Below are positions 1 to 7,160 of a stretch of 64,000 nt of DNA, in pieces. Origin of the DNA: JACCZR01 sp963830065 (GTDB lineage: Bacteria; Actinomycetota; Thermoleophilia; Solirubrobacterales; Thermoleophilaceae); NCBI GenBank assembly GCA_963830065.1, contig CAWHLA010000008.1, positions 62,001-126,000 of the forward strand. The letters are read 5' to 3'. The notes beneath the pieces were generated by a model. It had not been told where the DNA came from. It was given only the letters and a program-made list of their open reading frames with translations, and ran no database searches. Each line of letters opens with the position of its first letter. Position 1 is the stretch's first letter. A program made the position numbers and the translations under genes.

Positions 1-573
1 CGGGGGCACGGCCGGGGCCTGCGGCGTGGTCACCGGCGCGGGACTCGGGGTGGCTACCGGCGCGGGCGTCGTCGCCGGCGCCGGCGTGGGCGTCGTGGTC
101 GGCGCCGGAGTAGCGACCTGGGTGGGAGCGGGCTGCTCAGCCTTGGCGGGTTGCCTCAGGTTGGCCAGCGCGCGCTTGGCGTTTCGGTCGGAGACGTCCT
201 TGAAGCGCACGTCGCCCGGAGAGGGCAGGACCAGCCCGCGCTGCAGAGCGGCCTTCTGCACGCGTTCGCTGGACCCGAGGCGCGCCAGTTCGCCGCGAAG
301 CCGCGCGTTCTCGCGCGAGACCGCTTCCGACTGCTCGCTGGTGACGGCGATGCTCCGGTTGAGCCGCAGCAGGTCGACGTTGAAGAACACGATGCCGGCC
401 AGCAGCACCCCCACCAGCGCGATCCAGGCGCGTCCCTGGAGCAACGCGTCGAGCACGCTCTCTCCGCGGGCGCGCACCGCGCGCGGGACGTCGCGCGGCG
501 GAGCGATGCGGGACCGCGGACGGCGGACCGGGCGTGGGGCGACGGCGGCGCCGGCGCGAGCGGTGCGGGCCAT
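1..573 (-). CDS. ftsL: FtsL-like septum/division protein, partial (runs off window)
   Basis: The reading frame starts at an ATG whose first base is the last base of the rsmH stop (TGATG overlap), so it is translationally coupled to rsmH. The product has a basic, Pro/Arg-rich cytoplasmic start of about 45 residues, one membrane segment (ALVGVLLAGIVFFNVDLLRL), then a short coiled-coil stretch with alternating charged residues (ENARLRGELARL) and a C-terminal low-complexity Pro/Ala/Thr tail still open at the window edge. Single-pass topology, periplasmic-type coiled coil and position directly after mraZ-rsmH match FtsL, which links the divisome to septal peptidoglycan synthesis. FtsL sequences are poorly conserved, so the name rests mainly on position and topology. 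Confidence 0.8.
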   Translation of the reverse strand, partial: MARTARAGAAVAPRPVRRPRSRIAPPRDVPRAVRARGESVLDALLQGRAWIALVGVLLAGIVFFNVDLLRLNRSIAVTSEQSEAVSRENARLRGELARLGSSERVQKAALQRGLVLPSPGDVRFKDVSDRNAKRALANLRQPAKAEQPAPTQVATPAPTTTPTPAPATTPAPVATPSPAPVTTPQAPAVPP

Positions 574-1529
574 CAGGAGGTCTCCCCCGCGGCGAGCTTG
601 CGGCCCACGCGCAGGCGGCCACTTCGCGCGCGCGGGTTGTCGGCCACCTCACCCGGGCTGGGCGCGATGGCGCGGCCGGTCAGCACCTCGGCCTCCGGCT
701 CGCGGCCGCAGGCGCAGATGGGGAAGTCGGGCGGGCAGATGCACCCCCGGGCGCGGTCGGCCAGGAAGCGCTTGACCCGACGATCCTCCAGCGAGTGGAA
801 GGAGATCGCCGCCACCCGGCCGCCGGGGCGGAGCAGGCCGAAGGCGACGGGCAGCGCGCGATCGAGCTCGGCCAGTTCGTCGTTGACCGCGATCCGCAGC
901 GCCTGGAAGACCCGGCGCGCGGGATGGCCGGCCCCGAAGGCGCGGCGGGCAGGCGCCGGGACGGCGGCCTCGATGGCCTCCACCAGCTCGCCCGTCGTCT
1001 CGATGGGCGCGTTCTCGCGCCGGCGGGCGATCTCGCGGGCGATCCGCTGCGCATGGCGCTCCTCGCCGAAGGTCCGGAACACCTGAGCCAGGCGGCCGGG
1101 CTCGAGCTCTGCCACCAAGTCGGCCGCCGTGGGTCCCTCCGTGGGATCCATCCGCATGTCCAGCGGCGCGTCGTAGGAGTAGGAGAAGCCGCGCTCGCGC
1201 GCGTCGAGCTGCATCGACGACACGCCCAAGTCGAACAGCACCAAGTCGGCCTCGAGGCCCTCGTCGGCCAGCTCCTCCAGCCCTTCCGCGTAACTCGCGC
1301 GCACGAAGCGGGTCTCGCAGACCACCTCGCCGGCCAACTCCTCGAAGCGCTCCTCGGCAGCCGGATCGCGGTCGATCGCCACCAGCGTGCCGGTGGGCCC
1401 GATGCGGTCGGCGATCAGGCGGGAATGGCCGCCCGCGCCGAAGGTGCAGTCGATCACGGTGTCACCCGGTCCGGGGTCGCCGAGCTCGATCACCTCGGCG
1501 GCCAACACGGGCACGTGCGTGCGCGTCAT
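573..1529 (-). CDS. rsmH: 16S rRNA (cytosine(1402)-N4)-methyltransferase RsmH (MraW)
   Basis: SAM-dependent methyltransferase that modifies C1402 in the ribosomal P site; cytoplasmic. The N-terminus TRTHVPVLAAEVIEL is the family signature, followed by the SAM loop CTFGAGGHS, the acidic VAIDRD strand, FDLGVSSMQLD and the C-terminal FHSLEDRRVKRFL block. Length is about 318 residues, normal for the family. I chose the ATG at 1529, one base after the mraZ stop, because the conserved family start begins there; an in-frame TTG at 1547 would add six residues and overlap mraZ. It is second in the mraZ-rsmH-ftsL operon and overlaps ftsL by one base. Confidence 0.96.
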   Translation of the reverse strand: MTRTHVPVLAAEVIELGDPGPGDTVIDCTFGAGGHSRLIADRIGPTGTLVAIDRDPAAEERFEELAGEVVCETRFVRASYAEGLEELADEGLEADLVLFDLGVSSMQLDARERGFSYSYDAPLDMRMDPTEGPTAADLVAELEPGRLAQVFRTFGEERHAQRIAREIARRRENAPIETTGELVEAIEAAVPAPARRAFGAGHPARRVFQALRIAVNDELAELDRALPVAFGLLRPGGRVAAISFHSLEDRRVKRFLADRARGCICPPDFPICACGREPEAEVLTGRAIAPSPGEVADNPRARSGRLRVGRKLAAGETS

Positions 1530-1530
1530 G

Positions 1531-1965
1531 TCAAGAAGGATTGCCAAGACTCTCCGTCAGCTCCCCGATGTGCTCGTCGAGTGACTGCTGCTCGGCTTCC
1601 CAGCGCCCCTTGTCCCAGAGCTCAAGGTTGTTGCCCACGCCGGCCACGACGACCTCACGCTCGAGCCCCGCGTGCGTCATGAGCTGGGCGGGGATGGTGA
1701 CCCGGCTGGCCTTGTCCATCTCCAGGTCCCAGGAGTTGCCCTGGTAGTAGCGCGCGACGCGCTTGCGCTCGGCCCCGAGCGGGTTGAGGCCGGAGAGGGC
1801 GGCGGTCACGGTCTCGTCGTGGGCCTGCGGCGTCCACACGGCCACGCAGGCCTCCGAGTCCTTGGAGAGAACCAGTCCATCGGCGAACGCGGCGCGGTAG
1901 CGAGCCGGAATGCTCAGCCTGTTCTTCGCGTCCAGCGAATGCTCGAAGTGGCCCCGGAATGCCAA
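1531..1965 (-). CDS. mraZ: Transcriptional regulator / division-cluster protein MraZ
   Basis: AbrB-fold protein of 144 residues with the two family repeats: SLDAKNRLSIPARYR near the start and EMDKASRVTIPAQLM in the second half, each with the DxxxR DNA-contact motif. MraZ binds repeated TGGGN boxes ahead of its own gene and represses the dcw cluster. The start is the TTG at 1965, preceded by GGAGG at suitable spacing and giving the conserved AFRGHFEHSLD beginning; the frame stays open far upstream, but that part is not family sequence and crosses the promoter. First gene of the mraZ-rsmH-ftsL operon. Confidence 0.95.
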   Translation of the reverse strand: MAFRGHFEHSLDAKNRLSIPARYRAAFADGLVLSKDSEACVAVWTPQAHDETVTAALSGLNPLGAERKRVARYYQGNSWDLEMDKASRVTIPAQLMTHAGLEREVVVAGVGNNLELWDKGRWEAEQQSLDEHIGELTESLGNPS

Positions 1966-1989
1966 CCGTCCTCCGTCAGCGAAGCGTTG

Positions 1990-2030
1990 GACCGGAGTGG
2001 CGGAGTGGGAGGAGCCCCGCCACTCCGGTC
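1990..2030. repeat. 14-bp perfect inverted repeat in the mraZ leader
   Basis: GACCGGAGTGGCGG at 1990-2003 is the exact reverse complement of 2017-2030, with a 13-nt loop. It lies between the predicted mraZ transcription start and the TTG start codon, so the mRNA would carry a stable GC-rich hairpin ending about 25 nt before the start. It has no T-tract and is not an obvious terminator. The rest of the 1966-2267 gap holds the MraZ boxes and otherwise shows nothing recognisable. Confidence 0.7.
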
Positions 2031-2041
2031 GTTGAACTGGT

Positions 2042-2086
2042 GCCCACCGTACCCCACTGTCTCCCACCTTGCAACACATTGCCCCA
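2042..2086 (-). promoter_or_regulatory. mraZ promoter with four MraZ operator boxes
   Basis: On the minus strand there are GTGGG boxes whose TGGGN cores lie at 2082-2086, 2062-2066, 2052-2056 and 2042-2046: three spaced exactly 10 bp and one 20 bp further upstream. A promoter sits inside them: TTGCAA (2069-2074), a 17-bp spacer, then TACGGT (2046-2051). Direct TGGGN repeats at one-helical-turn spacing are the known MraZ binding pattern, so autorepression by occlusion of the -35 and -10 elements is likely. The leader from here to the TTG start is about 75 nt. Confidence 0.85.
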
Positions 2087-2267
2087 CTTTGGCGTCCGAG
2101 CGGTTTGCCCGAGTGGGCGCTTTCGGCCGCAAACCCGCATGGACACCGGCGTTGAGGCGGTGGGACAGATCGGCCCATCGGGTGGCGGCCGGCGTGCATT
2201 TCGCGTGGTGCACGGAAGGTTGCGTGCAGGCGCGGCCGCTGCAACGCGTCTTGCACGCTGTGAGCGG

Positions 2268-3137
2268 CTAGGGCGCCACCGGCAGCGAGGCGTCCCCGCC
2301 GAGCAGGGCGGCCGCCAAAGCCGCCGCCACGAGCAGCAGCACCGAGGGCACCAGCATCAGTGCTACCACGAGCTGGATCTTGGGGCCCGCCTTGGCCGCG
2401 TCCTCCTGCACCGCGCGGCGCAGCGCGAAGCGCGCGTCTCGGGCCTGGGCCTCGAGCGTCTCGGCCAGTGGGGCGCCGTGGCGCCGCGCCCGCTCCAGCG
2501 CAGCGACCAGCGCCTGGATCTCGGGCTGCGGTAGCCGTTCGGTCATCGCCGCCAGCGCCTCGCTGAGGCCCACGCCAAGCGTCACCTCGCGCGCCACCGC
2601 GCACCACTCCACCGCGAGCGCTCCTTGTCCCCGCTCCCCCACCGCGCCCAGCGACGCCGCCAGCGACCCGCCCGCCTCCACGGTCACCCGCAGCAGGTCG
2701 AGCATGGCCGGGAGCTCCCGGCGCGCCCGCCGTGCCCGGGCCCGCGCGCGGCGAGCGAGCCACAGGTCGGGCGCGAGGAAGCCGGCCGAGGGGCCGACGA
2801 GCACCACCAGCGGTCCCAGCCGGCCCGGAGCCGCCGCCGCCAGCGGCAGAGCCAGGCCCGCGCCCATCGCCGCCGCTGCGGCCTTGATCGCCATCACCTC
2901 GCGCGCGCCGAGCCCTCCCGGCGCGCCGGCAGCGGCCACCCTCGTCCGCAAGTCCGCCGGAGGCGTCAGCCGCCTCACCGCTCGCACGCTCGAGCCGCCG
3001 GCCACCAGCGCCCGTACCCACGGGCGGCCCTTTCGCGAGGCCCGGCGGCGCGGCCGGGTCGCGACGAGCTGAGCGGCGCCCGCCACTCCGAGCACGGCGG
3101 CAATCAGCGCCAGCGCCGGTGCGAGCCAGGCGCTCAC
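2268..3137 (-). CDS. tadC: TadC-like type II/Flp pilus assembly membrane protein
   Basis: GspF-domain inner-membrane platform protein of 289 residues. It has an N-terminal membrane segment (WLAPALALIAAVLGVAGAAQL), a central helical hairpin pair, the GspF core (ELPAMLDLLRVTVEAGGSLA) and two C-terminal membrane segments (IQLVVALMLVPSVLLLVAAA). TadC pairs with TadB to form the platform on which the TadA ATPase acts. The GTG start overlaps the tadB stop by four bases (GTGA). Last gene of tadA-tadB-tadC; 300 bp of mraZ control region follow. Confidence 0.88.
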   Translation of the reverse strand: MSAWLAPALALIAAVLGVAGAAQLVATRPRRRASRKGRPWVRALVAGGSSVRAVRRLTPPADLRTRVAAAGAPGGLGAREVMAIKAAAAAMGAGLALPLAAAAPGRLGPLVVLVGPSAGFLAPDLWLARRARARARRARRELPAMLDLLRVTVEAGGSLAASLGAVGERGQGALAVEWCAVAREVTLGVGLSEALAAMTERLPQPEIQALVAALERARRHGAPLAETLEAQARDARFALRRAVQEDAAKAGPKIQLVVALMLVPSVLLLVAAALAAALLGGDASLPVAP

Positions 3138-3991
3138 GCCTTCACCCGCCCCAGCCGCCGGATCAGCACCCCGCCCACCACCTGGAGGATCAGCGCCATT
3201 CCCACCAGCCAGGCGGTGAGCGCCGACTGCGCCAGTCCCTGGAGAAAGCCAGGGCTTGCGAGCTCGGCCAGGCCGGCGCCGGCGAGCGGCAGAAGGACGA
3301 CCACCAGGCCCGTGAAGCGCGCCTGCGCGGTGGCCGCCCTGACTTCGCCCTCCAGCCGCGACTGGTCTTCGAACGACCGCGCCAGCCCTCTCAGCAGCCG
3401 CGCCAGGTCGCCGCCGGCGCGTTGCTGGAGCAGGCACGCCGCCACCAGGCTGTCCAGCCGCGGCGAGCGTGCGCGCGCTCGGAGCGCCTCCAGCGCGGCC
3501 TCCGTCCGAGCCCCGGCCGCCAGCTCCGCCCGCGCCCGTCGGAGCTCGTGCCCCGCGGCACCCGGCACCGCCTCCGCAGCCTCTGCGAGCGCGCCGCGCA
3601 GCGAGTGCCCGCCGCCGAGGGCGTCGGCCAGCGCAATGGCCGCCGTCGCGGCGCCCTCGTCGACCGCGCGCCGGTAGCGCTCGCGCCGGGTTCGGAGCAG
3701 GCGGGCGACGGCCCACGGCCCAGCGGCTGCGGCCGCCAGCCCGGGAAGCGGTCCCAGCGCCACGAAGCCGCCGGCGAACGCCGCCGCCGCTCCGGCAGCC
3801 AGGAGCCGCCGTCGCTCCACCGCTCCCGGGTCGCGACCCTCGCGGCCGAGCCGGATCACGGCCTGGCCCAGCGCGCCCACCGCCCGGGCCACCGCCGGCG
3901 AGTGACCCACGATCGTGGGCCGGACGCCGGCCAGTGCCTCGCGCAGGGCGAGGAAGCCCAGCGAGCCGGCGGCGAAGGCGAGCGCGGTCAT
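3134..3991 (-). CDS. tadB: TadB-like type II/Flp pilus assembly membrane protein
   Basis: Second GspF-type platform protein, 285 residues. Visible are a membrane segment near residues 60-80 (AAAFAGGFVALGPLPGLAAA), the GspF core around ALADALGGGHSLRGALAEAAE and LLQQRAGGDLARLLRGLAR, and two C-terminal membrane segments (ARFTGLVVVLLPLAGAGLA and TAWLVGMALILQVVGGVLI). The ATG overlaps the tadA stop (ATGA). No pilin, prepilin peptidase or secretin is encoded nearby; a CpaB-like gene lies about 13 kb away. Confidence 0.88.
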   Translation of the reverse strand: MTALAFAAGSLGFLALREALAGVRPTIVGHSPAVARAVGALGQAVIRLGREGRDPGAVERRRLLAAGAAAAFAGGFVALGPLPGLAAAAAGPWAVARLLRTRRERYRRAVDEGAATAAIALADALGGGHSLRGALAEAAEAVPGAAGHELRRARAELAAGARTEAALEALRARARSPRLDSLVAACLLQQRAGGDLARLLRGLARSFEDQSRLEGEVRAATAQARFTGLVVVLLPLAGAGLAELASPGFLQGLAQSALTAWLVGMALILQVVGGVLIRRLGRVKA

Positions 3992-5133
3992 GTCGCCCGC
4001 GCGCGCACGCGCCCATCGGCCATCAGCAGCTCCCGGGTGCCCGCGCCGCCGGCCACCCGGACCACCTCGCACACCGACGACACCCGGCGCGAGCCGTCCG
4101 GTGCGCGGGTCTGGTGAACCACGAGATCGAGCGCGCTGGCCACCTGCTCGCGCACCGCACCGTGGGGCAGCCCCACGCCGGCCATCAGCGCCAGCGTCTC
4201 GACCCGGCGCAGGGCGTCCTCGGGCGAGTTGGCGTGCACCGTGGTCAGCGAGCCGTCGTGCCCGGTGTTCAGCGCCTGGAGCATGTCCAGCGCCTCGGGC
4301 CCCCGCACCTCCCCCACCACGATCCGGTCCGGCCGCATGCGCAGCGCGTTGCGCACCAGCTGGCGGATCGTCACCTCGCCTCGACCCTCCAGGTTCGCCG
4401 GTCGCGACTCGAGCCGGACCACGTGGCGCTGCCGCAGCCTCAGCTCCGCCGCGTCCTCCACGGTCACGATGCGCTCGGCGCCGGGAATTGCGCCCGACAA
4501 CGCGTTCAGGGTCGTGGTCTTGCCCGAGCCCGTGCCACCGCTGACCAGCACCGAAGCCCGACCGGCGACCGCGACGGCCAGCAGCTCCGCCACCGCCTGC
4601 GACAGCGTGCCGCCCGCCACCAGGTCGCGCAGCGAGAAGCCCTCCCGGCGGAAGCGCCGGATGGTCAGGCACGCGCCGCCCAGCGACAGCGGCGGGATGA
4701 CCACGTTCACGCGGGAGCCGTCGGGTAGCCGCGCGTCGCACAGGGGCGACGCCTCGTCCACCCGCCGCCCCAGCGGGGCGAGGATGCGCTCGATCGCGTG
4801 CATCAGCTCGCCCTCGGAGCCGAAGCTGACCGCGGTGGGCTCGATTCGCCCGCCGCGTTCCACGTACACCGCGTCGGGGCCGTTGACCATCACCTCGTCC
4901 ACGCGCGGGTCGGACAGCAGCGGCTCCAGCGGTCCCAGCCCGGTGGCAAGCAGCAGCACCCGCTCGCCGAGCGCCCGCCGCTCGTCCTCGGGCAGCGGAG
5001 CGGCCTCGGACTCCACCAGGGTTCGCACCTCGTCCTCAAGCGGCCCGCCGGCGGCCTCGCCCGAGCGGGCGCGCTCGATCAGGCGACCGCGAAGCGCCGA
5101 AGCAAGCTCGTCCAGGGCCTCCATCTCCTCCAC
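3988..5133 (-). CDS. tadA: TadA/CpaF-family secretion ATPase
   Basis: Hexameric ATPase that powers Flp/Tad pilus assembly. The 381-residue product has the CpaF N-terminal domain (LEPLLSDPRVDEVMVNGPD), Walker A GGTGSGKTT near residues 199-207, the Asp box (IVTVEDAAELRL), Walker B DRIVVGEVRG near 269-278 and the His box (GHDGSLTTVHANSPEDALRR), all intact. The GTG at 5133 is taken as start; an ATG at 5124 is equally possible. First gene of the tadABC operon; the divergent gene at 5205 shares a 71-bp promoter gap. Confidence 0.94.
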   Translation of the reverse strand: MEEMEALDELASALRGRLIERARSGEAAGGPLEDEVRTLVESEAAPLPEDERRALGERVLLLATGLGPLEPLLSDPRVDEVMVNGPDAVYVERGGRIEPTAVSFGSEGELMHAIERILAPLGRRVDEASPLCDARLPDGSRVNVVIPPLSLGGACLTIRRFRREGFSLRDLVAGGTLSQAVAELLAVAVAGRASVLVSGGTGSGKTTTLNALSGAIPGAERIVTVEDAAELRLRQRHVVRLESRPANLEGRGEVTIRQLVRNALRMRPDRIVVGEVRGPEALDMLQALNTGHDGSLTTVHANSPEDALRRVETLALMAGVGLPHGAVREQVASALDLVVHQTRAPDGSRRVSSVCEVVRVAGGAGTRELLMADGRVRARAT

Positions 5134-5204
5134 GAAGGGCTGGCAACGAGGAGTTCGCCCCGGTTAGGGTGCGCGAACAAGCCCCGAGGAGAGAGGTCGC
5201 CCTG

Positions 5205-5492
5205 ATGTACGTGCGCGTTGCCAGGTGGGAGGGCGTGAGCCCGGAGGCCATCCGCGAGAGCTCAGAGGAAGTCGGGAGCCGGGACGGCCCTCCCGAGGGG
5301 GTCCCCGCCAAGCGACTGGTGATGCTCGCCGACGAGGCCGCCGGCACCGTGTTGATGATCCCGTTCTTCGAGACCGAGGAGGATCGCGCCACGGCGGACG
5401 AGACGCTCAAGACCATGACGCCCCCCGGCGGAATGGGCCGACCCACCGTGGAGATGTACGAGGTCAAGCTGGACGTTTCGGCGCCCGAGTAG
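5205..5492 (+). CDS. Small conserved hypothetical protein, possible dimeric alpha/beta-barrel
   Basis: 95-residue protein starting MYVRVARWEGV, with a GAGAGG-type ribosome site 8-9 nt before the ATG at 5205. The pattern (beta strand, acidic helix, then RLVMLADEAAGTVLMIPFFETEEDRATADETLKTM) resembles small dimeric ferredoxin-like barrels of the antibiotic-biosynthesis-monooxygenase/EthD type, and the start resembles the gene at 52158. No catalytic residue can be named. Divergent from tadA, convergent with the cyclase gene. Function unknown. Confidence 0.75.
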   Translation: MYVRVARWEGVSPEAIRESSEEVGSRDGPPEGVPAKRLVMLADEAAGTVLMIPFFETEEDRATADETLKTMTPPGGMGRPTVEMYEVKLDVSAPE

Positions 5493-5521
5493 GCCCGCGC
5501 GGAGCACGGCTCCCTCTCGGA

Positions 5522-5545
5522 AACTCCTCAGCCGCCTGAGGAGTT
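5522..5545 (-). terminator. Hairpin at the 3' end of the adenylate cyclase gene
   Basis: AACTCCTCAG (5522-5531) pairs perfectly with 5536-5545 around a 4-nt loop. On the minus strand the stem is followed by only a short T run (TTTCC), so termination may be weak; it could also serve the plus-strand gene ending at 5492. The cyclase stop codon (5528-5530) lies inside the stem. Confidence 0.6.
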
Positions 5546-7105
5546 CTTCCGAGGGGAGGCGTGCTCCCCGTCGGGCGCCAGCAGCGTCACCGGCTCCGAC
5601 TTGCCCTTCAGCTCGACGTCGTCGCGGGCCTCCAGTTCGACCGAGTCCGACGACAGCCGCTCGGCAGTGTGCTCGCTGAGCAGGATCGCGTCTCCGGTCT
5701 CGCGCGTGGCCTTCTCGATTCGCGACGCCACGTTCACCGCGTCGCCCATCACGCTGAACTCCAGCCGGCCGCCACCGCCCACGTTGCCGGCCACCACAGT
5801 CCCCGAGTTCAGGCCGATGCCGATCTCGAGCTCCTGGTCGGACACCGCGTCGACGATCTCCAGCGCCGCGCTCAGCGCCTGGTCGGCGTGGTCCTCGCTG
5901 CGCTGGGGGGCGCCGAAGACCGCCAGCAGCCCATCGCCCACGAACTTGTCCACGTGTCCCTTGTGCTCGTGCACGACGGGCACCACCTCGTCGAACAGCC
6001 CGTTCAGCCGCTCGACCACCTCCGAGGCAGACACACCCTCGGCCCACGACGTGAAGTCACGCACGTCGAGGAACATCAACGTGACCTCGACTTCCTCGCC
6101 CCCGAGCGACACCCCCTCCTCGAGGATGTGCTCGGCCACCTCGTGGTCGACATAGACGCCGAAGGCCTCGCGGATCCGCCGCCGCTCGCGCAGGCCCTCG
6201 ACCATCCGGTTGAAGCCGGCCTGCAGCAGCCCGACCTCGGTCGCGTCGTACACGGGCACCTCGACGTCGAGGTCGCCCTGCTCCACCGAGGCGACCGCGT
6301 CGCGTACCGACATGACCGGGTCGGCGGCCGCGCGCGCGGCGATGAACGACATCAGCAGCCCCACGATCAGGGCGCAGCCGCCCAGGCCGAGGATCACGAT
6401 CGAAAGCTGGTTGCGGCTCACTGCGTCGTCGACGAGCGCGTAGACGCCGATCAGCAGCATCCCGAGCAGCGGCACGCCGGCGCCCAGCGCAAAGGCGAGC
6501 AGGCTGCGGGCGATCATGCCGGGCACGTACGGCCGCCGCGGCGGCCCGGCGGCCAGCGCCCGCGCGGTGGCCCCGCGCATCACTCGCTCGGTGAGCAGGT
6601 AGGCGGCGGCCGAGGTGGTGACACCGCCCAGCCCCACCGTGATCGCCACCACGATCGCCAGCGAGCCCGAGAAGGTGACGTTGATGATCGAGAACACCAC
6701 CACCGCCAGCGCCCACAGGACGCCGGCGGTGAGCCCGGCCCGCACCGGCGCCCGCAGCACGAGCCGCTTCTCCTTGTCGGTGGGGTCGCGGTCCTCCCGT
6801 AGCCACCTGCGCACGGGGCGCAGCCGGCCGAGCCCCCAGACGAAGCCGATCAGCAGCGCCACCCCGAGGTAGATCCCGAGGGCGACGAGGTTGACGATGA
6901 TCGGCGTGGTCTGGTCCTCGACGTCGGGGCTGGGCACCACCCAGACCGCGAAGACGAAGACCACGATCGCCCCGGCCATGTTGGACACGCCGATGGCCAG
7001 GAAGAGCAGCGCCTGGGTGCGCCGGGCCACCGCCGCGCCCGAGCTCGCCGCCTGCGGCCCCAGCCACGCCAGCGGCGCGCGGAGGATCTTCCAGGCACGA
7101 CGCAT
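5528..7105 (-). CDS. Membrane-anchored class III adenylate/guanylate cyclase with HAMP domain
   Basis: Makes a cyclic nucleotide (probably cAMP) at the membrane. About 525 residues: an N-terminal half with six hydrophobic segments (e.g. IVVFVFAVWVV, LGVALLIGFVWGL, LLGMLLIGVYALV, LGGCALIVGLLMSFIAA), a HAMP linker (ADPVMSVRDAVASVEQGDLD), then the cyclase domain. Catalytic features are present: metal Asp in MFLDVRDFT and FVGDGLLAVFG, purine-site Lys in HVDKF, Asp in VMGDAVNVASRIE. The architecture matches the mycobacterial Rv1318c-like family. The ATG at 7105 is preferred because longer starts run into the divergent gene at 7161. Confidence 0.9.
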   Translation of the reverse strand: MRRAWKILRAPLAWLGPQAASSGAAVARRTQALLFLAIGVSNMAGAIVVFVFAVWVVPSPDVEDQTTPIIVNLVALGIYLGVALLIGFVWGLGRLRPVRRWLREDRDPTDKEKRLVLRAPVRAGLTAGVLWALAVVVFSIINVTFSGSLAIVVAITVGLGGVTTSAAAYLLTERVMRGATARALAAGPPRRPYVPGMIARSLLAFALGAGVPLLGMLLIGVYALVDDAVSRNQLSIVILGLGGCALIVGLLMSFIAARAAADPVMSVRDAVASVEQGDLDVEVPVYDATEVGLLQAGFNRMVEGLRERRRIREAFGVYVDHEVAEHILEEGVSLGGEEVEVTLMFLDVRDFTSWAEGVSASEVVERLNGLFDEVVPVVHEHKGHVDKFVGDGLLAVFGAPQRSEDHADQALSAALEIVDAVSDQELEIGIGLNSGTVVAGNVGGGGRLEFSVMGDAVNVASRIEKATRETGDAILLSEHTAERLSSDSVELEARDDVELKGKSEPVTLLAPDGEHASPRKNSSGG

Positions 7106-7160
7106 CGGCTGCCGGCGGACCTCCACGACGCGCCATCTTGCCCCAAGTAGCCTCCGAGAC

